From positions 1,550,001-1,614,000 of the forward strand of contig JACZZP010000011.1 in the NCBI GenBank assembly GCA_015183035.1: a stretch of 64,000 bases of DNA, in the 5' to 3' direction. Shown here one piece after another: positions 50,120 to 61,791 of the stretch. The DNA comes from Meloidogyne chitwoodi. Its lineage: Eukaryota; Nematoda; Chromadorea; Rhabditida; Meloidogynidae. The translations under genes were made by a program, and so were the position numbers. Every line of letters begins with the position of its first letter. Within the stretch, counting starts at the first letter, position 1. The notes below the pieces were generated by a model, which was not told the DNA's origin, ran no database searches, and saw only the letters and a program-made list of their open reading frames with translations.

Positions 50120-51271
50120 TATTCGAAGATAATTCTATTTTTAAATTAAATATTTAAATTTTTTTTAAATATCGGAATATTTCATAATGTCAAATTTTCA
50201 TTTGGGTAAATTTTTTTTATATTTAAAAGAAATGAGTCAATAAAAGAGTTTTCTCTTACCTTAAAAATAAAGTTATATCCAAATTGAGAATAATTGATTA
50301 TTTTAAATTATTTATTTTAAATAATCAATTAATATAAAATTTAAAAAAAAAAAAATAAAATAGAATGAAAAAATCTTCTAAAATATTGAATTGTGTATTT
50401 TATTGTTTGTTAAAGTCCTCAAATGTTTTTATTGATTTTTCCTTTATTTATTTAGCAATTTTTATAGGTAAAAATAATATTAAATAATTTTACTCATATT
50501 TTGAATTATTTTTCAAAATTTTATTAATTTTTTGATTTTATAGATTTTGTTATAAAATGATAAAATAATTTATAAATTTTACTGATAAGAATTAAAAAGC
50601 TTCATTTAGAAGAACAACAATTTAAAAAACATCAATTTGTAGAGAAAGGTGCAATAAATTAAATATTAATAATCTAAAATTATTTTTTAAATTTAACAAA
50701 TTTCTTTTTATTAGAAAAATGTGTATAAATATATTATTAAATCACAAAATATTAAAAGTTAAAAAAACTTAATTTTCTTTAAGTTTTAAGTAAATATTAT
50801 ATTTTTATAAGTAAATTAAATGTAAAATAATATATATTTAAAAACAACAAATAATAATGCGAAAAGATAAAAATATTTTACTAAAATAAAAAGGATAAAA
50901 ATTAATTTTTTTTTTAATTTAATTCCTTTTAATTTTTAACAAAAAATATTTAAACAATTTTTTGGTATTTTAGAAGTAAAAAATGCATGTATAAAAATAA
51001 ATAAAATAAAAAAATATTTAGTGAATCGTAGTGAAATATATTTTAAAATTAAAAAAAAAATACTTTATTTATTTAAAATCTAAAAGATAAAAAAACATTC
51101 TAATAGACAGACAAATATTTAGAGGGAACATAAAAAAGAATTAGTTATCTACATATAACAAATTAAATAAAGTATTTCAAAATGTTAACAAAAATTGTAG
51201 ACATTTGAAAATATTTTAAAATATAAAAAAATCAAAAAAATAAATAGTTAATAATTTTAAAAAGAGGAATG
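50120..51271. other. Intergenic A/T sequence
   Basis: No coding signal seen; contains the promoter side of the receptor-like gene and the 3' end of the STAT gene. Confidence 0.55.
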
Positions 51272-54200
51272 TCATCCATTATTATTGTTTTGTTGTTGTT
51301 GTAACATTCTTTGTTCTGATTTCATTATTTGTTGCTGTTTTTGTTGTTGATTTAAAAAATTATTTTGTTGTTGAAATTGTGAATTTGAAGAAGAAAATAA
51401 ATCAAAAGTATTATTATTATTTATTAATTGTTGTTGCTGTTGAACTAAAAGATTATTAGTAGTATTTGATTGTTCTATTATACCATTCCCTGTACTTATT
51501 CTTCTTCCATTTCCTCCACTAATAATACCTGAAGTAACACAAGGGTCTCTATAAATACTTGGGGCACGAGAAGAATGATTAGAATTGAGGGAAAGTGTTG
51601 CAAATTGTTCTTCTGCAGCTTGTTCAAGTAAAACAGTTAAGTCCTTTTTAAAAATAAATTAAATTATTCAATATTTTGAAATATTTTTTTACTTAGAAAA
51701 AAAATGAGTTATAGCCAAGAAACGATTTAGAAAATATAAAATCAGAATTTTTCAGAAAATAACCATAAATTCACTCATTAGTTCCTCCATTCAATACCTG
51801 TTTAGATTTCCCCCAAAAATTGCATAATTGTATCACTTCTCGAACAAAATCATCATTAGCACAAGGTGCGGAAGGAAGACGATAATTTGTTGGATTATTA
51901 TTATTATTACTTCCACCAAAAAAGTATGGATTAAAAGGTGAATAACTACTGCTACTTGGAACAGGTGAAGTACCCTTTGGTTGTACAACATCATCAAATT
52001 CCATATCAGCACTAGGAGGTTTTACTTTGCACGTAACCACAGCTATACGCATTGCAGTAAATCTAAAACAAAAATATTTATTGTTGGTATTTAGATCTTT
52101 TAAAATTATATTTAATGTCCTCAGAATTTTTAAGGTCTAGAAATTCAAAAAAAAAAATATTTCAAACGTTATTTGCTGCATTGCTCCAACATCTCCGCTA
52201 TGTGTAACATTAGAAGAAATACATCTACTTGTTTCCAATTCTCCAACACCACCAGCACTTTTTTCATTAAATTGTTCAAGTAAAAGTTCACCAATTTGAA
52301 GAGGTTCTCCACTAGCATTAATTAAATATTTTATTTTTTCAGTTAAAGCAATATCTCGTAAATATTCAACAAGACTTTTTGCTTGCAATTTTTTCAAGTC
52401 TAAAGGTTCTAAATGCATTGGTTCTACATAAGAAATTGAGGTAGGAATTGTAATCTATAAAAATAATTAAAGCTTATTTATTAGAGTTAATAAAATTAAA
52501 AAAAATTACTTGTTCATCATTTTCTATTATTGTAGTATTATTAGAATCAATTAATGGTGAATGTTGATGTACTGTTGATTTTAAAGTTATACAAATTGTT
52601 CCACCAGTTACAAATGAAAGGCGCATAATTAATGCAGATGGATAAGGATCGAGAAGTGTAGCAACCTTTCCGAGTTAATTGTTAAATTAATTTATAATAT
52701 GATAAAATATTTATTTACCTGATCAAATTCCATAAAACCCATCAATAAATTCTTTTCCCACAATTTTTTAACACAAGTTTTATTGTCCTATAAATGTTTG
52801 ATTTAATATTAGAGTAAAATTTAAAGTATAAATGTTCCGAAAAAATATTTACTTGAAAAAGTTGTAGCAGTTCAAGAAGCCCTCGCCACACGCTAAAACG
52901 TACATTTGTTGAACCGCATTCATATCGCAAATGTGGGCATAAAATATTTTTAAAAGTAATTCTACCTGTAAATTTAATTTATTTTAAAAATAATATTTTA
53001 ATAAAATATACGTTCATCTCTTGTTCCTTGAATGTTTGAAGGAGGTGAACAGTCGTTACATTGAATTTTATACTAAAAAATTTATATAAATTTTTTGTTA
53101 ATCAACCTGTAATAAATCAAAATCACTGTTTTGTAATCCTCTATCAACTTCAGCATTAACACGAAAATATTGCATAAAGAGGTACTTAAATCGTTCCCAT
53201 CCCATTGCTGTCTCCTCAACCCATTGAAGTAATAGGCCATCCTGAACATTATTTCCATAAAGCCAAAAACAGGTGGCTGTGTAAGAACTCATCATTCGCT
53301 GAACTTGATAGTCCTATAAAGTTTTTTTAACTTACTTAATAACATTTTATGTATACCTGATTTCGTCTTGTTGCAATAGTAAATGGAAGTGAAAGTGTAT
53401 GTGCATCAGCGAAACGCCCGGACGGACTAAACATTGTTGCACGTATATAAAAATAAAATATTGGTCTTTTCCCGCTCATTAATTTTGTCGGGTCTACACC
53501 ATTTGGTGACAAATCCTTAAAATATAATGTTTTAAATATTAAATTGATATTAATTTTTATTAACCTGATAGGAGTTGTTGGTTGAATGCCGACCTTTTTG
53601 ACGTGTTGTGCATAACAAATGTGGATAAATGGCAGCCCAATAACGGTTTTTACTAAAATATAAAATTATTTTTGCAGTACTACTTTTTTCAATGTTTTAT
53701 CAATTTACTAAAAAAAAAATAACCAATTAAATGCCGGATAAATTGTAACAACTTCTTTACTGTTAATATCACTTTTCTTGTGTGCAGTCGCTGTGTTTCC
53801 ACTTGCATCTATTTATTATATTTAATATTTTTAATATAAAAATAACTTTTATTATTACCATTCATTGTTTGAGCATTTGAACGTTTAGTTCCACTTGTTG
53901 GTTTCATAGCTAACAAAGCAGCAGAAGGAACTTGTGCTATAGGTGAGGGTTGTTGCAGTAAACGTTGTCTACGCATTTCAGACTAAAAAATTAAAATAAA
54001 TATTTTAAAATAAAATTTTAATCCAAAATCTGCTTATTTTTGATCTTTAGGGTCAAAGTTTCGAGTTTATTTTTCGAAAATGCTATTTAATAAATTTTAA
54101 GTAAAATTAATAAATTAACCTGAATGTGTTCAGCCGTATCTTCACTAACCTGAAAATAATCCAATAAGAGTAATTAACTTCAATAATAATAAATATTAAA

Positions 54201-55911
54201 AAAAATAAAAGTGAGAATTAGAAAAAATTTTCAATTAAAAAACCCACAACTTGAACGTTGAATTTTTTGAAAACAACACCCCTAGCTAAAGCACCACAAT
54301 AAATTGAAAATAAATTGTTTGTGACAAGAATTGGATTCATTGAAGGCTCAGTTGCGAGTACTAATTATTTGAAGTTAAAATAAGTTTAAAAATCAAAAAA
54401 ATTAAATTATCAAATATTTATAATAAATTTACCCTTCTGTAAAGAAAAAATTAAATTTAAAAATGTATTTCACAAATAAAAAAATAATAATTTTTAAAAT
54501 TCCTACCACAATCAGCCATTAACAGCTCCAAAGCAGAGAAAACACTATCAGACAAAGGTCTTACTGGATCATAATCTCCGAACATTTGACGATGATTTAC
54601 CGTTAATTCATATCGAAAACCCTGTCATTTAATATTTTTGGTTTTAATTAAAATTTAATAGGTATAAACCTGTAATCGAGCTGCTAAAATAGCCAATCGA
54701 TGCATTTGAAAAGAGTAAAAGCTGACTAATTTGATTACAGGTTCCACCGGGAGTGTTATTTTGTTCATCAGACTGAAAATCATATAATTTCTAATTTAAA
54801 ATATTTTTAAAAATTTTCATGTATTTTTTAAATAAAAATAGAATATTTATAAATTTATAAATACCAATGAACCTACCAAGCGATTTGAATATCTCGCAAG
54901 TCCTGCCACAAACGGACAGTTTGCTCATTACAATAGGACTAAAGCGAGATGTGGATGTGTATTTAAAAATGCACACCGCGCATTGCGGTGGCTAATTAAT
55001 AAAAGAAAAATAAAGAAAAGGAAAAACACCTTGAAAAGTTCCACGAATGGGTTCAGGTATTCATCAGAAAATGATTGTAATCTGATAAAAATTAAATTAA
55101 ATATTTTAAGTATTTATACCTCTGAGCAAAATCCTGAACTTCGTCAGGATTCATTTGTCTATTAGATTTTAATGTTCGGTAAAGTCCATGCAATATATGC
55201 ATAGTTTCGCCCAAAGAATTTGCTAATAAATCAAATGTTGCATCAATATGAACAGAAGATGGATTTAACGCTGCTCTGAAAATAAATTTAAAAAAATATA
55301 AAAATATTTTCATAATTAACCGAGAATTATTTACAAGATCAACTAATGCCATATTCAACTTGTTAAAAATCACTTTATCTTCCTGTGATTTAACTGAAAC
55401 TTGTAGCTCATTCTGCAGACGACTGGTAATACAAAGAACATTCCAAGTCAATAATGACCATTCTTCTATAAATTCCTGCAATTTAAAATTGAAATAATAA
55501 AAAAAATTTTTCAATTTAAAATATTTATTTATTAGTTTTTAAAAAATAAAACTTGTTCTAAATCAGGAGTTGTTGCTAACATTGTTTGAAGACGTTTAAC
55601 TCTTCCATCAATTTCTCCTAACAACTTGCAAATCATTTGCTTCACCTTATATTTTTAAAAAAAGATTATTTCTCGATTACATTTGTATATAAACCTTTTG
55701 CATTTTTTCTTCCTCTGAGTGTGTAATTGGCGGATCATAATGTCGCTTAAAAGAATAGAATTTATTGTAAAATCAAAAGTAAAAAATTTAACAAAATTTA
55801 TTAAGCCTGATTTTTCTATTTTTTTATAAACAAAACCTGCACATCATGCCATACACAAAGAAGGTCAAATAATAATTTTTGAAACGCCTCATCATTTAAT
55901 AATTTTGCCAT
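51272..55911 (-). CDS. STAT transcription factor, nematode STA-1-like
   Basis: The first six exons (55911-55837, 55745-55695, 55645-55553, 55475-55321, 55275-55120, 55081-55030) and those at 54938-54877, 54772-54670, 54621-54507, 54360-54251 and 54149-54120 join in phase. The N-terminal part is a helical coiled-coil ([45 protein letters not shown]). The canonical STAT N-domain is absent, as in nematode STA-1. Next come a DNA-binding/linker region ([38 protein letters not shown]) and an SH2 domain: [10 protein letters not shown], then [20 protein letters not shown] with its phosphotyrosine-binding Arg. The C-terminal tail has Tyr in [11 protein letters not shown], one of which may be the activating phosphosite, and ends in a Gln/Asn-rich activation-like region. 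Some middle exon edges are approximate. Confidence 0.82.
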
Positions 55912-56663
55912 TATTAAGCAGAAATATTTAAAAGTTAAATTTCTAGTAGTTTTGTTGTCAAATACTATTTATATGTAGTAAATTTATTAATTAAATGTCC
56001 AATTCACCATAGTCAATTAATAGTTAGCATGAATCTAATAAATATTTACTAATTAACGATAAAATTTCAACATAAACAATATAAAACAAATAAACTTTCA
56101 CATTTATACCTAAAGATTCTATCTAAATTTTTTATTTCATTATCGATTTTATTAACGATAAAAATCAATGAACTTTGACAGGATAAATAAAATTGTAATA
56201 CATAGTTGTGCTAACTAATTATTTTTAAATGCACAATTAATCATAAAAAATACATATTTTCAGGTTTACTTAAAAACTATTTTTAGTTTTCGACATAGAT
56301 AAGCCTAACTTATACATAACAGCGATAAGAATTTTGGTGTCGGTCGATGCGTTCAAATTCTCTTATCTTTTGATGATAACCTATATGTACATACTAGATA
56401 CAAAATATTTACTGGTAAAGAGAGGACAGGTGAATTAACAAAAATTTACAATTTTCATGAATGTCCAAGGTCCGTGAAATAAAAATATTCCTTAATTTTA
56501 ATTTCTCTGAGTAACCCCAAAAATATTAATCTTCCATTAGAGTCAGTAAGATGAATAAACACACTTCTCAAATTCAGTGACGGTAATGATGATATTTTTG
56601 GTTAAGTAAAGTTGGTTATCGTCAACTTTCTATGTATTAGAAAAGAAGGGCAATTCAATCAAC
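55912..56663. other. Region upstream of the STAT gene
   Basis: Less A/T-biased than most spacers but no open frame found. Should contain the STAT promoter. Confidence 0.5.
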
Positions 56664-56894
56664 CGTGCGCCGACACTTACGGCCGAGACATTTGCGGACC
56701 CGACTTTTGCGGTCGAGACATTGATAACAAAAAATTACTAATACCCGATACATAATGATCATGGGCCTTCAAAACGATTAAATTATTTACATTCAGAGAT
56801 TCAAAAAGATTTTACAGAATTTTTTTTTTATTTTTGTATAAATTTTTTTTAGTCATTGGTCCGCATGTGTCGGATCCGCAAATGTCGGGTAGCC
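56664..56894. mobile_element. Small MITE with 8-bp target duplication
   Basis: Exact duplications CAATCAAC at 56656-56663 and 56895-56902. Ends CGTGCGCCGACACTTACGG and, reversed, GGCTACCCGACATTTGCGG are imperfect inverted repeats. The CATTTGCGGACC / TTTGCGG units recall the TIR of the Merlin-like elements at 34948 and 59632 (AGTCCGC, TTGCGGAC). Probably a diverged relative. Confidence 0.6.
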
Positions 56895-56902
56895 CAATCA
56901 AC

Positions 56903-57159
56903 ATAGTTTAATATTTTTAATATTATAGGATTTTTTCATGTTTTCAAGTGTGAATATAATAAAAGTTCATATGTAATTTAAAGAATATTTATTTTTATGT
57001 TAAAATAATTTTTACTCTAAAAATAAATTGGACAAGATTAAAATAGTAGGAAAATTTAATCATGCAAAATCGAAATACACTTACATAAGCAAATTATCAA
57101 GAAAATATCTTCTTTATTAAAATGCAGACTTATAATCTTTTTGCATAATTTCACATTTA
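56903..57159. other. Spacer downstream of U1-70K
   Basis: A/T-rich, no coding signal; should hold the U1-70K 3' UTR and poly(A) signal. Confidence 0.5.
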
Positions 57160-58803
57160 TTAACGACGTTCTCTTTCTTTTGATCGGCTTCGACGATCTC
57201 GACTTCGTTTATGTTCTCTGCTGTCTCCTCTCGAATCACTACCATTAGCGATAGATTCTTCCATTTCCTTTGCCGCCAATGCTGCTTTAGATTCGCGCGT
57301 TCGCCGCGTCTCCCCTTTACCTCCACCTAGACGACGCGGAAGCCAACTTTTTTTGGTGCGCCCGCGTTCATAATCAACAACCACTCGACGACCATCAACT
57401 TTTGTTCCATCAGCTTTTTTATAGGCAGCTGTAAATAATTGTCTGAGGGTTTTCTATCCGGTTTTATTAAAAAAAAATCAATTGTTAAAAATAAATCTCT
57501 CAGTTAAACCATATGGTTTTACTTTCCAGAATAATTTAAAAATCTGCAAAAAATAGCCCCTAGAAAGAATATTTTCAATAAAAAATTATATCAAAAGGTT
57601 CCTCTTAAAAATAATTTTCAGTAAATATCGGAAATGTAAAATAAAATTGTTTTAAAGCAGAAATGGTACCATTCATCGAAACTCACAGATTTTCCTGTTT
57701 GCTTCGATTTTAGAGGTGGCGCTGTTTAATGTAATGTAAGTAAAGTAAAAGATAGAAACAAAAAATTTCATACTTGTTATTCTATTTAAATAATTCTAAT
57801 GACGGTTCACTTTCTTACATTACATTTTTACCTTTATTAAATGTTTCCAAGGAGTTCGGGATTCATCTGCCATTCTTGCTATTACTCTTAACCAGACTTA
57901 CACACTAATTACTTACCCGCTTAAACAAAAAAATCAAAAAAAAATCCAAAAATTTTACCGCGCCTTTACAAACCTACGAATTGAAATAAAGAACTGAGAA
58001 TCAAAATTTTCCCGTCGAGAGATGGGCTCTCGTTTCCCAAACGCTGCAAATTTGGGGCATAAAACGAGAACTTATAGAAAAAGCTAAATATTTCATATTT
58101 TTTCGAAAAACCCTGTCTTACCGCTGCGCCAATATTCTTGTAAATTTTGAAAAAGAACCCAGTTAAAATACAAAAATAAAATATTTTACCAGACATATCA
58201 GATTTGTGCTCATACTCGATAAAGGCATAACCACGAGGCTTTCCTGTTTTGTCATGCACTAACGCTACCTTTAATTTAATAAAATTAAATACCAAAATAT
58301 ATTTAAAATTTGAATACCTTTTTGACCTTGCCATACTTTTCAAATTCACGGCGTAGTTTATTTTCCGAAGTTTCATAGTTCTAAAATTTTAAGTACATAG
58401 AATATACATAATAAAGAAAAAGATTATTCCCACAATTCTAGCAACAAAAAGCGTCTTGTATGGATCACTCGTGGATTTTGGATTCTCTGTAGGTGTCCAA
58501 GTAGCTATTCCTTGTTCGATTTTATATGCCATAAGTTCTTGTTTTTCTTTTCTTTTACGGATACGTTTTTCCTCACGCGTTTCAACACGAACTTTTGGTG
58601 GAGTGTCTTTAGGATCCTTAAAAAACTTTTATAAATATTCCTTTAAAAATAAAGAAAACCTCAAATTCTTGCACATATTCGGCAATTCCAGTCAATAGTA
58701 TATGCTTACGACTAATAAAAAGATCATCAGGTGGTGGCTTGTATTGAATAGGAGGACGTGGTGCAAACAATGCTAGTAAATTATCAGGGAGAAATTGTGT
58801 CAT
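57160..58803 (-). CDS. U1 small nuclear ribonucleoprotein 70 kDa (U1-70K)
   Basis: Five in-phase exons give 245 aa: 58803-58660, 58616-58434, 58380-58318, 58268-58190, 57428-57160. The N-terminus [19 protein letters not shown] is the conserved Sm-core contact. Next is a charged helix, then the RRM ([55 protein letters not shown]) that binds U1 stem-loop I. A short Arg/Ser/Glu tail with [15 protein letters not shown] ends the protein. It is much shorter than vertebrate U1-70K (437 aa), mainly in the RS tail, as in other small nematode forms. The last intron (57429-58189, 761 bp) is unusually long here; in U1-70K genes intron retention or alternative splicing is a known mode of control, but no poison exon was identified. 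Divergent neighbour: TMEM129 342 bp away. Confidence 0.92.
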
Positions 58804-59145
58804 CTTCTGATTAACTGGACAAATTTTTAAATTAATAATTAGTTAAAAATACAACTCTTTTTTTGTTATTTAATTTGCAAAACCAAACTAACAAAATCAC
58901 GAAAACTAGAAAATTAGTCAAATGAAAAATCAATCAATATCTATTTTTAAATTAATTTTGGCGAACTGTTTTATTACGTCATTTTGGGACGTATCGGTTG
59001 TTCGTGAACTGTTGAGCGTGATTTTTCACTGAAAATGTAATTGTATTTATTTTACTTGTTTAACGTCTTAATTTTTTGTTTATTTATTAATAACATTTTG
59101 ATTATTTAAAATTTTATAAAATTTTAGCCTATTTAACTAAAAACT
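58804..59145. promoter_or_regulatory. Probable shared promoter region of U1-70K (-) and TMEM129 (+)
   Basis: 342 bp between the two divergent start codons. Contains a GC-richer core near 58966-59030 (ACGTCATTTTGGGACGTATCGG), including a CRE-like TACGTCA. No individual element can be assigned with confidence. Confidence 0.45.
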
Positions 59146-61458
59146 ATGGAATTGGGCTTGTCATTTTCTGAATTTCTTTTCTTTTTAATTTTATCAGCAT
59201 TTTTATGTTTATTTGTCATACTTCCGTCAGATGCAATGCAATCAGCAGGATTTACAATACCAAAAGTATTTGCACCATTGTTGGGTGACGAAAGGTTTTT
59301 TATTTGCTAAAATTTAAAACTATTTTTTATTTATAGATTTAATTTTGTGGAGTATCATTTAAGAAGAACATTACTAACAATTATGGTGCATGCTACTCTG
59401 CCTTTTGGTTCGTAAAATATTTTTATATTCTAATTAGAATAAAAAAATTAGATACAACATTTTTATCCTGAGTTTATTAATTTTTTATTTTACAAATTAT
59501 AGTATGTTTCCTTGGTCTTGAATTATGTGTGCCTCAAACTATATTTGCTCCTCTTCCACAAAATTTTATTCAATTGTTGGCTTACTTGTCTTCCGCTTTT
59601 TCTGCTGGTAAAAATTTTAAGAAATTTTAAAGGTACTTACGTATTATCCCCATACATTGCGGACAAAGTTTTTGCGGACAAATATATTTATTTATATAAA
59701 ACAATTACAAAAAAATCAATCAAAAAGCCAATATTTTCCCCAGGCAAGCATAATTTCTTCAAAGACATCTCCATCACCAATCATTTTCCTCCACATAAAT
59801 TCTGCAAAATAACTTTCCAAATGATGACTTGCTGTTCCTCGATGTTTCTTATTACGCCATTTTGCACTGCCCCACATTCTTTCCACTTTTTGAGTATTAC
59901 ATCCAGTTTCTGGATCAATGAAGTTGGTGACATTTGCTACATTGCCAAACTGGACGTTGATAGTAATGAATTTTCATTTCATCCCCATTGCGACAAACTC
60001 TCGTTTTATGTAGAAGACCACGATCTTGTAAGAATTCGATGGCATCTTTTTCCGTTGTTGGCAAATCCCAAATTTTCATTATAAATTAAATAGAATGCTA
60101 AAATCGAATAGAAAATAATAAAGAATGTACTTTATTCTTAGTTTCCATGTTTATTATACACCAAACAAAATTTAAACTGTTGATTGATTGCCAAAGGCAA
60201 ATGGAAGAAAAGGAAAATTAATATATTTGTCCGCAAAAACTTTGTCCGCAATGTATGGGGATAATACGTAAGTACCATTTTAAATTTTCTAAAGTAAATT
60301 CTTAAAGCAACTGCTTGCTTTCTATCTGTTCTTTATTTAAATGAGTGGGAACGTCATTACATGGTTCGCCGTTTGAGACTTTTGAATGATCCACAAGATG
60401 GTCCATGGCGTGAATTAGCAATACAAATTAATATTGAAGTTAGACGACCATTGCTTTTTACTATGACAAATAAAGGTTTTGAATTTCTTTAAAATATTAA
60501 TTTTGTTTAAATTATAGATTGTTCTCGAACAATAATAACAGATGAATGGATTTTAAAAATTACCAATTATAATGTAAATTTTGCTAGAATAGCTGATTCT
60601 CAATTAGTTATTGTTCGTTCTAGTCCTTTACATCAAGTAACTTTTTTTTTAATTAATTTTCAAAAAAATTATTTTTAGAGTGTTCCAGGTCCGGATGGGC
60701 TAGTTTCTTCTTCTACTGAACATTTAATTGATTTACGTGTTAGAAGTAGGAGTGGATGTTTTGAGACATTTCACATTCGGTAAATAATTTTATAAATATT
60801 ATTTTACAATTGACAAAATTTTTCAAATTAAATTTAAGAATCCGAAACCAACAAGAACTTAATAATCTGAGAGATCAAATAAATCGTCCAATTGAAGTTC
60901 TCGATTCTTTATCACTGCCACAGCCCTTGCATGAACGGTTTCTTATATTTTTAAGAATTTAAACTTACTATATTAAGTATATTTTAGTTTTGTCGATGCT
61001 TTTATTAAAGAATTAGAACGAAATCCACGATATAACTATACAAAGAGAATGGTAATTTTTTATAATATTTTAAATTTAATTTTTAAAAGGAGTTGGAGCC
61101 TTGTTTAGGTTGTTCTCAACAACAAGCACAAGTCAAATTGGTCAAAAAATGTTTAGATTCTCCAGGAATTCAAGCTGGGGGAGATGGTCAAAGCTATGAA
61201 AATTGTCATAATTGTCAATGCCGACCAATGTGGTTTATTTTTAATTTTTTAAATTAGTTATGTAACTTAAAAAACCAAAAAACTAAACATAATATTCTCT
61301 ATTGGTTTTTTAGGTGTGCCAGATGTATGGGGAGAATTTTTGCTTCAAAACAAAATCAAAATAGACCGGAAATTTGGATGGCCGGACGAGCACCATGCCC
61401 TACATGTCGTTTACCTTTTTGTGTTTTGGATGTTTGCTTTCTGTCGGAGGAGGGTTGA
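59146..61458 (+). CDS. TMEM129-type ER membrane E3 ubiquitin ligase
   Basis: Ten in-phase exons give 387 aa: 59146-59294, 59337-59407, 59503-59607, 60308-60475, 60518-60636, 60679-60779, 60839-60937, 60988-61051, 61090-61232, 61314-61458. Three hydrophobic segments lie in the first 125 residues (EFLFFLILSAFLCLFVI; MVHATLPFVCFLGLEL; LAYLSSAFSAATACFLSV). A soluble middle follows, and a C-terminal atypical RING: C-L-G-C near residue 298, CHNCQCRPMWCARCMGRIF, then P-C-P-T-C-R and F-C-V-L-D-V-C. This Cys-only RING and topology are the mark of TMEM129, which ubiquitinates ER substrates for degradation. Length is close to the human protein (362 aa). Intron 3 is about 700 bp because of a Merlin-like insertion; the remaining introns are 38-95 bp. 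Confidence 0.9.
59632..60276. mobile_element. Merlin-like element in TMEM129 intron 3
   Basis: Terminal inverted repeats of about 58 bp begin GGTACTTACGTATTATCCCC and continue with TGCGGACAAAG, essentially perfect. Exact 8-bp duplications ATTTTAAA at 59624-59631 and 60277-60284. On the minus strand an ATG near 60079 opens M-K-I-W-D-L-P, then EKDAIEFLQDRGLLHKTRVC, the same Merlin/IS1016 transposase N-terminus as in the other elements. Later sequence is broken by stops. The plus-strand frame across it is a shadow. Confidence 0.82.
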
Positions 61459-61791
61459 ATTTTATGAAAATTAAAAAAATATTATATAACTGCCATTTGT
61501 ACATAATTATATTTATCAATATTATTTTTTAACAAGCGGGCTATTTTAAAATTTATCTTTAAGTGCATCGTAAACTCTCTAGTATATAAATTTATTTAAT
61601 TTTTAAAATATTTATTTTTCTTTAAAAATTCCATTATTGTTTTGATTAAAAAAGGTTATAAAATAATTCAATTTTTCACAAAAATACAACTAAAAGAGAT
61701 TTTCTGGACTACTATTTTTAAAAAGGGATTTACTATTTAATTATACAAAAAAAATATTTTACAATTTTTAATTTTATAAAATAAATAAATA
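61459..61791. other. Spacer between TMEM129 and the Helitron end
   Basis: A/T-rich, no coding signal; ends at the host T that flanks the Helitron 3' terminus. Confidence 0.55.

Noticed and set aside
59512..60084. 190-aa plus-strand ORF
   Set aside because: It begins in a TMEM129 exon, reads through the intron and crosses a Merlin-like element; the element's protein remnant is on the other strand.
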